Positions 8,852-18,267 of a stretch of DNA of 64,000 nt are shown in pieces. A program made the translations under genes and the position numbers. This DNA is from Actinomadura craniellae. Lineage in GTDB: Bacteria; Actinomycetota; Actinomycetes; Streptosporangiales; Streptosporangiaceae. Location: positions 145,550-209,549 of the forward strand of contig NZ_QLYX01000016.1 in the NCBI RefSeq assembly GCF_003289645.1, written 5' to 3'. Numbering within the stretch: position 1 is the first letter of the stretch; every line of letters starts with the position of its first letter. Below the pieces are notes generated by a model. It ran no database searches. It saw only the letters and a program-made list of their open reading frames with translations, and was not told the DNA's origin.

Positions 8852-11800
8852 TTCCATCCCCCGTCGTTGTCGGCGGCGGCCCAACGCACCACGGCGGGCT
8901 GTGTCCCGGCCGCGGCGAGCGCTTGGCCTGCCCCTTCGTCGGCTGCCTCGTTCTCGCGCTGCGCGACCGCGTGCACCGCGACCGCGGACCAGCCGCCGGG
9001 CAGTTCCAGATCCACCTGCACCGGCAGGTCCGCGCCGTTGTCGCGGGGCGGCACCTGGAGCAGCAGGCCCATCCCCGAGGCGGTGCGCAGGGCCTCGCCG
9101 CGGACGGTGCGGCCGTCGATGGTGACGGCGCCGTCCAGGTCGGCGGCGGCCCCGGCGGTGCCGTCGGCGCGCTCCACCAGGACCTGCACGACCGTGGTGG
9201 CCGGTGGCAGCAGCGTCCGGCAGCCGCCCCGGTTCCGCAGCAGGTCCCCGGCGCTGAGCAGGACGACCTGGTCGGGCGCGGCGGGCATCGGCACCGGGCC
9301 GTCCGGCAGCAGCGTCACCCGCCCGGCCAGCGCCACACCCGGCAGCACCTGGACGACGGGCGTCCCGACGTGCCAGCCCGGGGCCCCGGCGGGCAGGCCC
9401 GCCACGTCGCCGACCATGACGTGCGAGGTGCCCTCCGGCGGGGTGAACGCCTTGGCCGCGGCGTCCACGACGCGGTCGGCCAGCACGTGCCCGGACCCGG
9501 ACACGCACACCACCCGCGCCCGGCCGTGCTCGACGGCCAGCCCCGCACGCTCCCCGGCGGAGACACGCCACACGTACCCCGCCTCGGGGGCGAGCGTGAC
9601 GGCGTCGCCGGTCGCGGCGAGCGCGGCCGCGGGAACCGGTGCGGGCCTGGTCACCCGGCGGCCGCCGGGGTGCACCACCCCGATCAGCCTCGGCCCCGGG
9701 GCGGTCGGCGTGCGGCGCGTCCGGGCGGGCGGCGCCGGTTCGGCGGCCAGGGCCGTCGCCGCCCGGGCGCGCCCGGCGGGCGCCCCGAACGGCAGCGGGG
9801 TGCTGACGGCGGTGATCTCGGGCCGGACCGTCACCGGGGCGCCGGTGGCGGCGGTGATGAAGTCCAGGTCGACGCCGCCGAGCGCGGGCAGGCCGTCCAC
9901 GTTCTGCGGCTGGTCGCCGGGGGCGGGGGCGGGCTGCCACAGCGCCGCCTGGAAGCCGCCCTGCCGCGGCGTCACCACCATCGAGTTCGGCGCGGCGCCG
10001 TTCGATCCGGTGACCGCGACCTGGTGGGTGACGCGGAAGTACGGCAGGACCTTGTTCCCGCACGGCGTCGGGTGCAGCGGTGCCGGCCCGCCGACGGTGA
10101 TGCCGGTGAGCGGGACCGCGGTCTCGCCGACCTTGGCGCGCGTCGCCGGGATGCGGCTCTCGGTGCGCAGCCGCGCCGCCGCCTGGATCGGCCACGGGTT
10201 GGCCTGCGACCCGTCGGGCGGGTTCGCGCCGGTCGCGGCCGGGCCGGTGTCGGCCGCGGCGCCCGCCGAGACCGCCACCACCGCCGGGCCGGTGGGCCCG
10301 GCCAGGTAGCGGCGGCTGAACGCCAGCCAGGTCAGGTACGCCGGCGGGGGCGGTGCCGGGTCGCCGATGTGCACCGTCACCGAGGCGACCGCCAGGTCGA
10401 CCCGGGCGCGGCCGTGCAGCGGCGGCCCCTCGATCTGGAGCGACACGCCCAGGCTGACACTGACCCGGATCGTCACACAGGCGATGAGGCACACCCGCAA
10501 CCGGAACGTCGCGCCGACCTCCACGCCCATGTCGACGCGGTAGTAGAACGGGTCCCAGCCGAGCAGGACGTCCAGCCACGCGGTGAACCACAGCCGGACG
10601 ATGTCGGTGTTGTAGGCGGCCTCGATCCGGCCGCCGAACATCATGAACCCGGGCACCACGGCGAAGTACGCCTCGCCCTTGACCGAGATCTGCCTGGAGA
10701 CCGCCCAGCGGATGCCGACGCGCGGCACCACCGGGAAGCCCTCGGGGTCGAACCACGGCGAGTAGCCGCCGATGGTCAGCACGAACCGGCGTTCGCGGAA
10801 CCAGATGACGAACGCGAACCCGCCGGTGAGCTGGCAGTCGCGCGACAGCAGCCAGGAGTTGTCGGTGAGCTGGGCGCGGATGGACAGCAGGCTCTCGGCG
10901 GAGTCGAACCGGGCGTTGACCGCCAGCTCGACGTTGGCGATGGCCGGGCCGGCCATCGGCAGCACCATCCGCGAGACGCCCAGCAGCCCGACCTGGAAGC
11001 CGCGGTCGAGGGCGGCGTAGGCGACGGCGCTGGTGTGCACCAGCTCGAAGCTGGAGAACCGCACGCCCGCCGCGACCCAGTGGCTGCCCCGGCGGGCCGG
11101 GGCGACCTTGCGCAGCGCGGCGAGCTGCGAGTCGGGGTCGCGGGGCAGCCCGACGCCGCCTTCCTGGACCGCCTGCACCAGCGGGAAGGACGTGGCGGCG
11201 ATCGGGTCGGTGGGGACCACCAGCGCCCGGTTGTAGCCGACGCCGCCCGCCAGGCCCTCGACGAACAGGTAGGGCGGGCCGCCCAGCGCGAACGGCAGCG
11301 CGACGAACACGAACAGCGAGGTGACGCCGTCGGCGCCCTTGGAGTAGCCGCCGATCGCGGTGAAGCCGCGGCCGGCCACGTCCACCGCCAGCTCGCCGGT
11401 GTACTCGGCGACGCCGTCGGCCACGGTCCGGGTGAGCCCGCCGGCGACCCGCACCGAGGGCAGGTCCAGCGAGACCGCCAGGCCGTCCAGGCCGATCTCC
11501 CACTCGCCGGGCTCGGCCAGGTCGTCCAGCGGGACCAGCAGCCGCAGCCCGTCCGGTTTGATCGACATGCCGGCCAGGGCGAGGCTGCCGTCGAAAAACA
11601 GCGCGACGGCGTCGGGGTGGTCGGCGTGCTCGGGGCCGGTGAGCTTGCGGTGGGCCAGGCCGAGCTGGTCCAGGTGCAGCGGGCCGAACGACTTCTGCAC
11701 CGGGAGCCAGCGCGGCTCGGCGGCGTCGGTGCCGTTCAGCACGACCTGCGGCCCGGTCGGGCCGGAGGCGACCACCACGTCGATCGGCGGGTTGGCCGGG

Positions 11801-14800
11801 GTGCCGTCGCCGGTCCCGGGCGCCAAAATCCCGCCCGCGACCGGGTCGTTGGCCGGGCCCGGGGCGGTCAGCAGCGGCAGGCCCAGCCCGCCGAGCACGG
11901 CCGCCGCACCCAGCGAACCCGCGGTGGTGGAGCGGCGCGGGGTCCCGCCGACCGGCAGCACGACCTCGGCGCGGACGAAGCCGGACGCGTGGCCGAGGCG
12001 GACACCGCCGGCGTCGATGACGGCGGCGCCGTCGCGGCGCCGCACGGTCGCGCCGACCCCGCCGAACCGCAGCGCGGGGGCCAGGCCCGGCGCCGTCCCG
12101 GCGGTGTCCAGCAGCATCAGCGTCACGCCGTTCTCCGCCGCCGGCCAGGCGATGCCCGTTGCGGCGGGCAGGCCCGCGTGCAGCTCGACCCGGTACTCCC
12201 CGGCGGTGATCTCGGCCTGGCCGGTGAGGCGCAGGCCCAGCAGGGTGCCGGAGCGGGCCAGGCCCAGCCCCAGGCCGCCCGGCAGCGGGACGGCGACCCC
12301 GTCCAGCACGCCGAGCAGGTCCCGCAGCGCGGCCGCCGGGCCGGGCAGCGGCAGCAGCCGGTCCTGGTCGTCCACGACCTTGGCCGCGCGCAGCAGGTCC
12401 CGGGTGTTCTTGCCGGTGGGGCCGTCCCACAGGGGGCGCGACAGCCAGGTGTCGGCCGCCCGCATCATCAGCCGGGTCGCCAGCGGGACGACCCACGCCC
12501 GGGCGAGCCGGGCCGCATCGGCGGCGGTGATCGCCGCCGGGACGGGGGCGAGCGCGACGACGACCTGGTCGTCGCCGAGCGGGCGCAGGGCGACGCGCAG
12601 CCGTCCGTCCGAGCCCGCCGACAGGTCCAGCCGGGGCGTCAGCACGATCCCGGCGCCGGTGTCGAGGCGGGCCGCGAGCCGGGCGGCGGCGGTGTAGGCC
12701 GTGCCGGAGCGGCCGACCGTCACGTCGGCGGTGACCCCGGCGCTGACCTGCCCGCCGACCGGTGTCTGGAGGTTCAGGCCGGTCAGCCCGACCAGCAGGG
12801 CGGGCTGGGCCGAGCCGGGGACGGCGACGGCGTCCAGGACGAGGTTCCCGCCCAGGACCGGGGTGGACACCCGCAGCGCGCCGGGCGCGGGCGAGGAGAC
12901 GATGCCGCCGAGCAGCCGGCCCAGCAGCGTGGCGGTGGCGCTCACCCCGGCGGCGGTGATGCCGTCCGGGGAACCCGGCGCCGCCCGGACCAGCCGGGCG
13001 AGCCGGTCGCCCTTGGCGGCGAAGCCGTGCCCGGGCCCCGCGGCCGGGTCGTAGACGCCCAGCGCCGCGGCGACGGCGAGGGCGTCCGACAGCAGCGGGG
13101 AGGGCGCGGGCGACGCCGCCGCGGCGGTCAGGCCGTCCAGCACCTCGGGCAGCAGCCGCGCGGCCTGCGCCGCGACGAGCTCGGCGACCCCCTTGACGGC
13201 GGGCAGCAGGTGGACGGTGGTCTCCGCCCCGGAGAGGGTGCAGGCCAGCACCGGGCCGTCGGGGCCGTGCCCGGCGATGACGCGGACGCTCCCCCAGCTG
13301 CCCGGCAGCGGCAGATCCACCTCCAGGGTGCCGCCGACGGCGGCGTGCCGGCCGGCGAGGGTGACCGCCGCCGACAGCGCCAGGGTGATCCCGCTGATCG
13401 CGACGGGCGAGTTGGTGGCCAGGGAGAGCCTGGTCCCGCCGGCCGGGGCCGCGTCGGCCCGCACGATCAGGTTGCCGGGCAGCACCAGCGGCCGGGCCGT
13501 GTCGCGGGCCAGGCCGGCGGCGTCGGCGAGGTCGGTCAGGACCCTGTTCAGCGCCGCCGGGTCGGGTGTTCCCGATCCGCCGCCACCCAGCAGGTTGTCC
13601 AGCAGCCAGCCCGCCGGGTCGTGCAGCAGCCGCGACAGCGCGGCGGCCGGGCCGAACCCGCCGATGGCCCGTTCGAGCAGGCCGGTCAGGCAGACGTCGG
13701 CGATCAGGCGCGGCACCAGCGGGGCCAGCGCGGCGCGCAGCTCGGCGGGCCCGGCGTCCAGCGGCAGCGGCGCGTCCAGCCACGGCGCGTGCAGCCGGGG
13801 CGCGCCGGTCGGCCCCCGGTCCAGCCCGAGGCCGGCCAGGGACCCGGCCAGTGACAGGGCGCAGTCCGCGGTCGCCGCGCCGCCGAGCTCGACCTCGCCG
13901 GCGCCGCGGAACCGGCCACCGGCCGCGGTGGCCAGCCCGGCGCCGGTGGTGCGGACCGCGACCCGCCACGGGTCCGGGGTGACGACCAGCTCGACCGGCA
14001 GGTCCGGGGAGCGCCAGTGCCACGGCCCGGCCCCGGCCGCCGCACCGGCGTCGCGGGCCAGGCCGTACAGGCCGGTGCCGCGGTCCAGCAGCGAGACCAG
14101 CCGGGGCCCCAGGTAGGCGCCGGGGTCGGCGGCCAGCGCGGCGAACGCGTCGGCGATCCAGACCTTGCCCGTCCCGTCGGTGCCGGTCAGGCCCAGGTCG
14201 GTGAGCAGGTTCAGGAACGCGGCCAGCTCCCCGCCGGCCGGGTTCTCCCGGCCGAGCGCGTCGATGAGGTGGGCCAGCAGCGGCGCGGTGCGCGGGTCGT
14301 CCAGGCCCGCGGCGTGCGACCAGCGGCCGCCGAGGGCGGCGTCGCGGAGCACGACGTCCAGCACCGGCGCGCCGGAGTCACCGGGCACCGTGACGGTGGC
14401 CTCCAGGGTCCCGATCCGCGCCCCCGTCTCGGGGACGGCGCCGGTCTCGGTGTCCAGCAGCGGCCCGCCGGCGCGGGCCAGCCGGACCCGGGCGACCAGG
14501 CCGGCCCGCGGCGCCGGCGGCTCGGGCGCGCCGACCACGACCGGGACTCGGCCCAGGTCCAGCCGCACGTCGGTCTCGACGGCGACCGCGCCGGCCGGCC
14601 CGGCAGGCTTGGGCAGCCCGATCCGCACCCCGTGGGCCAGGTGGGTGACCTGCTCACCGGGGGTGCCGGCGGCCGCGGCGCCGGCGACCAGGTCGGCCAG
14701 CCGCGTCGCCAGTGTGCCGCCGGGCAACTCACCGGTGATGGCCAGGACGGGGATGCCGCGCACGTCCGGCGGTGTCGCCGGAACCGCGGCGAACCGGGCG

Positions 14801-17800
14801 GCGGGCAGCAGCCCCGGCCCCGCCACCGCGGCGGTCGCGGCGGGCAGGTCCCGCCCGTAGGGGTCCAGGTCGTCCTGCGTGGGTGCCAGGAACACGAGCA
14901 TGTCGTCCGCGCCCTCGGCGCCCAGGCCGTACGGCGCGACCCCGCGGACGAGCCGGGCGGCGTTGCGCACGCCGGGGCCGGTCAGCGCGCTGACGTCCAC
15001 CGGCTTCAGCGGTGTGCCGAGCGTGGCCAGCCCGAGCACCGAGGTGGCCGGCTCGGCGGCCAGGTCCGCGACCAGCCTGCGGGCGGCCACGCCCGCGACC
15101 GAATGGGCGACCAGCACCGTGCGCCCGCCGGGCCGCGCGACGGCGATCCGGTCCAGGACGCGGCGCAGCTGCGCGGCCTGGTGGACGGCGGTGTGCTCCG
15201 CCTTTTCCCCTAGCCGCACGACGTAGACCGGCGCCGCGCCGATGGTGCTCAGGTCGGCGTGCAGCGGGTCGGGGACGCCGCGCAGGTCGACGGTCGCGAC
15301 CGCGGCGGACGCGGGCAGCGGCCCGCCGGGCCCGGTGGCCGCGGCGACCAGGCCGGACCAGCAGTCGTCCCCGGCGAACGAGGGGGCGACCAGCACGACC
15401 GACCAGGGCACGGTGCCCAGGCCGGCGGTCAGCGAGCGCACCGTGCCGAGCACGGCCCGGATGGCGTCGCGGGACCGGGGCAGCATGTGGTGCGCCGCGG
15501 TGACGGGCGTCGCCACCTCGGCGGAGCCGGGGCCGCGCCCGGCCGCGTCCGCCGGGACGACGCCGTCGCCCTCGGCGAACAGGTCCCGCAGCAGCCGCAG
15601 CGACCCGAGGGCCTCGGTGCCCGAGCCGAGCGCCGCGGTGGCCTCGCCGACGAACGGCCCGAGGTCGGCGGCGAGGTCGGCCACGTAGTCCAGGTCGGTG
15701 GTGTCGAGCGTCTCGCTCTCCAGGCGCGCGGTCACCGCCTCGGCCCATTCCGGGGGCGGTCCGCCGGGCAGCGTCCAGGTGAGCAGTTCGGCGGCGGGCC
15801 GGCCGTGCGGCTGGAGCGGCACGGTCCAGGGGTCGGCGGCGGTGCCGTGGCCCGCCGGGGCGGGGCCCGCCGCGCCGATGTCCTCGAACAGGCCCACCCG
15901 GTCGGTGAGGAAAGCCTGCAACGGCCACCGGGCCTCGGACAGGTAGGGCAGGCCCGCGGCGGTGACGCCCGCCTGCGCGGAGACCAGGGCGGCGGCCCAG
16001 GAGCGCAGCGCTTCCAGCGGCCGTTCCAGCAGGGAGCCGGCGTCGTCGGGGTCGGGCGGCTCGATCGCGGGGGCGCCCTCGGGCAGCCGCGCCGAGCGGC
16101 CCATGCCCAGGATCGACGGCAGCAGCCCGGCGCCCGGGCCGCCCCAGGAGGCGGCCGCACGGGCGACGACGGCGCGCAGCACGTCCACCGCCTGGGCGGG
16201 GCTGATGGCCAGGCCGAACGTGCCGCTGGAGGCGTCGGTGTCGGCCGGCAGCCGCAGCGTGCCCAGGTCGAGCTGCTCGCCCGCGACGGTCAGCCGCACG
16301 TCCTCGAGGGTCACCTGCGCGGTGAGGGGCCTGCCGGGCGCCCAGGCGGCGAAGGCGCGCAGGTCGCCGGTGGCCAGGCCGAGGTCGCCGTCCAGCTCCT
16401 CGCCGGGCGGGGTGACGGCCAGGTCGGCGCGGGCGCCGCCCAGCCAGCGGACGCCACCGCCCTCGGGCGCCAGGTCGGCGGCCAGCAGCGCGGCCTGCGC
16501 CGACACCGCCCAGGCAGTGGCGGCCTGCGCGGCGGACGCGACGCGCAACCGCAGCCCCAGGTGCAGGCGGGGCGCGCCGGCGGTCCCCTCGTCCCACAGG
16601 GCGAGGGCGAAGCCGCCGGTCGCGGCGGTGGTGCCGGGCCACCAGCCGAGCGGCAGGACCCAGGGGTCGGCGGCGGTGCCGGCGCCGGTCACCGGTGCCA
16701 GGTCGCCGGGGCGGCCCGAGCCGAGCAGCCCGCCGATCGCGGCGAGTAGGCGGCGCCAGCCGTCGGCGGTCTGCCGCAACTCCCGGTAGTAGGCGGCCAG
16801 CGCGCGGGTCGGCGCGGTGGCCAGGCCGCCGATATCGGTGCCGGGGGTCGTGGCCAGGCCCAGCAGCGTCCGAACCGCGCCGACGAACGGCCCGGCGGCG
16901 CCGAGGCCCTCCTCCAGCGCGTCCTCCAGCGCGGCGGCCGCGGCGCTGCCGAGCGAGGACGCGTCGGTCAGGTCCAGGCGAGGGAACACGTGGTCGGGGG
17001 TGACGACGTCGCGCAACTCCAGCACGGGGCCGAGTCCTGAGGCGTCGTAGCGCAGCCCGGCCCGCAGCGAGCCCACCCCGAACCCGTGGGTCGCGGGGCC
17101 GGCGGGAATGAGCGGGCCGGACGCCGCCGCCCGGCGCACGGTCACCTCGGCGCGCTCGGCGAGCACGGCGGGGCCGGTGCCGTGCAGCGGCAGCGCCAGC
17201 AGGATGCCCTCGCCGGAGACGACCGCGCCGGCCGCCGCGACGGTGAACTCGGCGGCCAGCGCGACGACCAGCACCGGGGTGCCGCTGTCAGGCGCGGGCC
17301 GCAGCCACACCCGGGCCGACACCGCCGGGCCGGGGCCCGGCGGTGTCAGCCGCAGCACCGCGGGCTGCTCCTCGGTGGGAGCGCCCGCGGGGGGCGCGGA
17401 CATCGGCAGGTCGCCCAGCAGCCCGGCGATGTGCCGCAGCCAGGCCACCAGCGCCGACCGGCCGTCGGCCAGGGTCGAGCCGGCCAGCCCGGCCAGCCAG
17501 CCGCGCATCGCGGCCGGGTCGTGGACCAGGCCGGCCAGCGGCAGCGCCGGCAGCCCGTCGGACAGGCCGAGCAGCCCGGTCAGGTGGCCGGCCAGGGCGC
17601 GCACCTGCGCCGGCTGGTCGGCCGCCGACAGCAGCGCGTCGACCAGGGCGGCGGCGAGCTGCGCCAGGCCCTCCGGCACGGCGATCGGGTCCAGGTCCAG
17701 CGGCGGCAGGGTCGAGGCGGGCCCGGGGCGGTACCGGACCCGGAACCGGGCCGCGGCGCCGCCGGGGCCGGTCCCGGCCATCGACAGCGACGCGGTCAGC

Positions 17801-18267
17801 CGGGCGCCGTCGCCGGGCAGCCGCACGGTGGCGGCCAGCTCGACCGGGTGGGCGGCCTCGCCGGTCACGACCGCGAGCGCGCCGTTGCGGACGGCCACCA
17901 GCGGCACGGTCGCGGTGACGCGGGGCGCGGTGGGGCCGGGCTGGGCGACGGCCCGCAGGTCCAGCAGGATCTGCGTGGCGGCGCCGGTGCCGGTGCGGGT
18001 CACGCCGAGGTAGAGGCCGCCGATGCCGGTGGGCTCCACCAGCGGGTGCAGCCGGGTCTCCTCCTCCAGCGCCGCGTGCGGCAGCAGGAGATCGAGGGCC
18101 TCCAGCGCGGCGTCGCGCTGGTCGGGGTCGGCCAGCACCCGCGCGACGTGCTCGGCGGGCGAGGCGAAGAACGCGGTGTTGAGGGACAGGTCATCGGAGG
18201 GGCCGTCGAACAGGCCGATGGCCCGGCCGAGGGCGCTGGCCTCGGCCGTCATGGTGTCGGGGATCAT
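8848..18267 (-). CDS. Giant 3139-aa protein with alpha/beta-hydrolase-like segment and DUF6603-like region
   Basis: The start at 18267 (MIPDTMTAEAS) overlaps the upstream stop (ATGA), and the frame is open for 9.4 kb. Most of the protein is Ala/Gly/Leu-rich, beta-prone and internally repetitive in style. Around residues 990-1090 there is an alpha/beta-hydrolase-like patch: VYVVRLGEKAEH, then TVLVAHSVAGVAARRLV, where AHSVAG would be the nucleophile elbow, then GLATLGTPLKP, as in PGAP1-type lipases. Residues ~2200-2700 resemble DUF6603, seen in AIGGYSKGADGVTSLFVF and PPYLFVEGLAGGVGYNR. The last ~500 residues form separate beta-rich modules. No N-terminal signal or membrane helix was seen. The biochemical function is unknown. 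Many segments start with the same phrasing (TAADPWxxPL near 800 and 880), suggesting modular duplication. Confidence 0.75.
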   Translation of the reverse strand: MIPDTMTAEASALGRAIGLFDGPSDDLSLNTAFFASPAEHVARVLADPDQRDAALEALDLLLPHAALEEETRLHPLVEPTGIGGLYLGVTRTGTGAATQILLDLRAVAQPGPTAPRVTATVPLVAVRNGALAVVTGEAAHPVELAATVRLPGDGARLTASLSMAGTGPGGAAARFRVRYRPGPASTLPPLDLDPIAVPEGLAQLAAALVDALLSAADQPAQVRALAGHLTGLLGLSDGLPALPLAGLVHDPAAMRGWLAGLAGSTLADGRSALVAWLRHIAGLLGDLPMSAPPAGAPTEEQPAVLRLTPPGPGPAVSARVWLRPAPDSGTPVLVVALAAEFTVAAAGAVVSGEGILLALPLHGTGPAVLAERAEVTVRRAAASGPLIPAGPATHGFGVGSLRAGLRYDASGLGPVLELRDVVTPDHVFPRLDLTDASSLGSAAAAALEDALEEGLGAAGPFVGAVRTLLGLATTPGTDIGGLATAPTRALAAYYRELRQTADGWRRLLAAIGGLLGSGRPGDLAPVTGAGTAADPWVLPLGWWPGTTAATGGFALALWDEGTAGAPRLHLGLRLRVASAAQAATAWAVSAQAALLAADLAPEGGGVRWLGGARADLAVTPPGEELDGDLGLATGDLRAFAAWAPGRPLTAQVTLEDVRLTVAGEQLDLGTLRLPADTDASSGTFGLAISPAQAVDVLRAVVARAAASWGGPGAGLLPSILGMGRSARLPEGAPAIEPPDPDDAGSLLERPLEALRSWAAALVSAQAGVTAAGLPYLSEARWPLQAFLTDRVGLFEDIGAAGPAPAGHGTAADPWTVPLQPHGRPAAELLTWTLPGGPPPEWAEAVTARLESETLDTTDLDYVADLAADLGPFVGEATAALGSGTEALGSLRLLRDLFAEGDGVVPADAAGRGPGSAEVATPVTAAHHMLPRSRDAIRAVLGTVRSLTAGLGTVPWSVVLVAPSFAGDDCWSGLVAAATGPGGPLPASAAVATVDLRGVPDPLHADLSTIGAAPVYVVRLGEKAEHTAVHQAAQLRRVLDRIAVARPGGRTVLVAHSVAGVAARRLVADLAAEPATSVLGLATLGTPLKPVDVSALTGPGVRNAARLVRGVAPYGLGAEGADDMLVFLAPTQDDLDPYGRDLPAATAAVAGPGLLPAARFAAVPATPPDVRGIPVLAITGELPGGTLATRLADLVAGAAAAGTPGEQVTHLAHGVRIGLPKPAGPAGAVAVETDVRLDLGRVPVVVGAPEPPAPRAGLVARVRLARAGGPLLDTETGAVPETGARIGTLEATVTVPGDSGAPVLDVVLRDAALGGRWSHAAGLDDPRTAPLLAHLIDALGRENPAGGELAAFLNLLTDLGLTGTDGTGKVWIADAFAALAADPGAYLGPRLVSLLDRGTGLYGLARDAGAAAGAGPWHWRSPDLPVELVVTPDPWRVAVRTTGAGLATAAGGRFRGAGEVELGGAATADCALSLAGSLAGLGLDRGPTGAPRLHAPWLDAPLPLDAGPAELRAALAPLVPRLIADVCLTGLLERAIGGFGPAAALSRLLHDPAGWLLDNLLGGGGSGTPDPAALNRVLTDLADAAGLARDTARPLVLPGNLIVRADAAPAGGTRLSLATNSPVAISGITLALSAAVTLAGRHAAVGGTLEVDLPLPGSWGSVRVIAGHGPDGPVLACTLSGAETTVHLLPAVKGVAELVAAQAARLLPEVLDGLTAAAASPAPSPLLSDALAVAAALGVYDPAAGPGHGFAAKGDRLARLVRAAPGSPDGITAAGVSATATLLGRLLGGIVSSPAPGALRVSTPVLGGNLVLDAVAVPGSAQPALLVGLTGLNLQTPVGGQVSAGVTADVTVGRSGTAYTAAARLAARLDTGAGIVLTPRLDLSAGSDGRLRVALRPLGDDQVVVALAPVPAAITAADAARLARAWVVPLATRLMMRAADTWLSRPLWDGPTGKNTRDLLRAAKVVDDQDRLLPLPGPAAALRDLLGVLDGVAVPLPGGLGLGLARSGTLLGLRLTGQAEITAGEYRVELHAGLPAATGIAWPAAENGVTLMLLDTAGTAPGLAPALRFGGVGATVRRRDGAAVIDAGGVRLGHASGFVRAEVVLPVGGTPRRSTTAGSLGAAAVLGGLGLPLLTAPGPANDPVAGGILAPGTGDGTPANPPIDVVVASGPTGPQVVLNGTDAAEPRWLPVQKSFGPLHLDQLGLAHRKLTGPEHADHPDAVALFFDGSLALAGMSIKPDGLRLLVPLDDLAEPGEWEIGLDGLAVSLDLPSVRVAGGLTRTVADGVAEYTGELAVDVAGRGFTAIGGYSKGADGVTSLFVFVALPFALGGPPYLFVEGLAGGVGYNRALVVPTDPIAATSFPLVQAVQEGGVGLPRDPDSQLAALRKVAPARRGSHWVAAGVRFSSFELVHTSAVAYAALDRGFQVGLLGVSRMVLPMAGPAIANVELAVNARFDSAESLLSIRAQLTDNSWLLSRDCQLTGGFAFVIWFRERRFVLTIGGYSPWFDPEGFPVVPRVGIRWAVSRQISVKGEAYFAVVPGFMMFGGRIEAAYNTDIVRLWFTAWLDVLLGWDPFYYRVDMGVEVGATFRLRVCLIACVTIRVSVSLGVSLQIEGPPLHGRARVDLAVASVTVHIGDPAPPPPAYLTWLAFSRRYLAGPTGPAVVAVSAGAAADTGPAATGANPPDGSQANPWPIQAAARLRTESRIPATRAKVGETAVPLTGITVGGPAPLHPTPCGNKVLPYFRVTHQVAVTGSNGAAPNSMVVTPRQGGFQAALWQPAPAPGDQPQNVDGLPALGGVDLDFITAATGAPVTVRPEITAVSTPLPFGAPAGRARAATALAAEPAPPARTRRTPTAPGPRLIGVVHPGGRRVTRPAPVPAAALAATGDAVTLAPEAGYVWRVSAGERAGLAVEHGRARVVCVSGSGHVLADRVVDAAAKAFTPPEGTSHVMVGDVAGLPAGAPGWHVGTPVVQVLPGVALAGRVTLLPDGPVPMPAAPDQVVLLSAGDLLRNRGGCRTLLPPATTVVQVLVERADGTAGAAADLDGAVTIDGRTVRGEALRTASGMGLLLQVPPRDNGADLPVQVDLELPGGWSAVAVHAVAQRENEAADEGAGQALAAAGTQPAVVRWAAADNDGGWK

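Noticed and set aside
8923..13854. 1643-aa plus-strand open frame
   Set aside because: Antisense shadow of the 3139-aa gene, Gln/Arg/Gly-rich with no recognisable fold or conserved motif.
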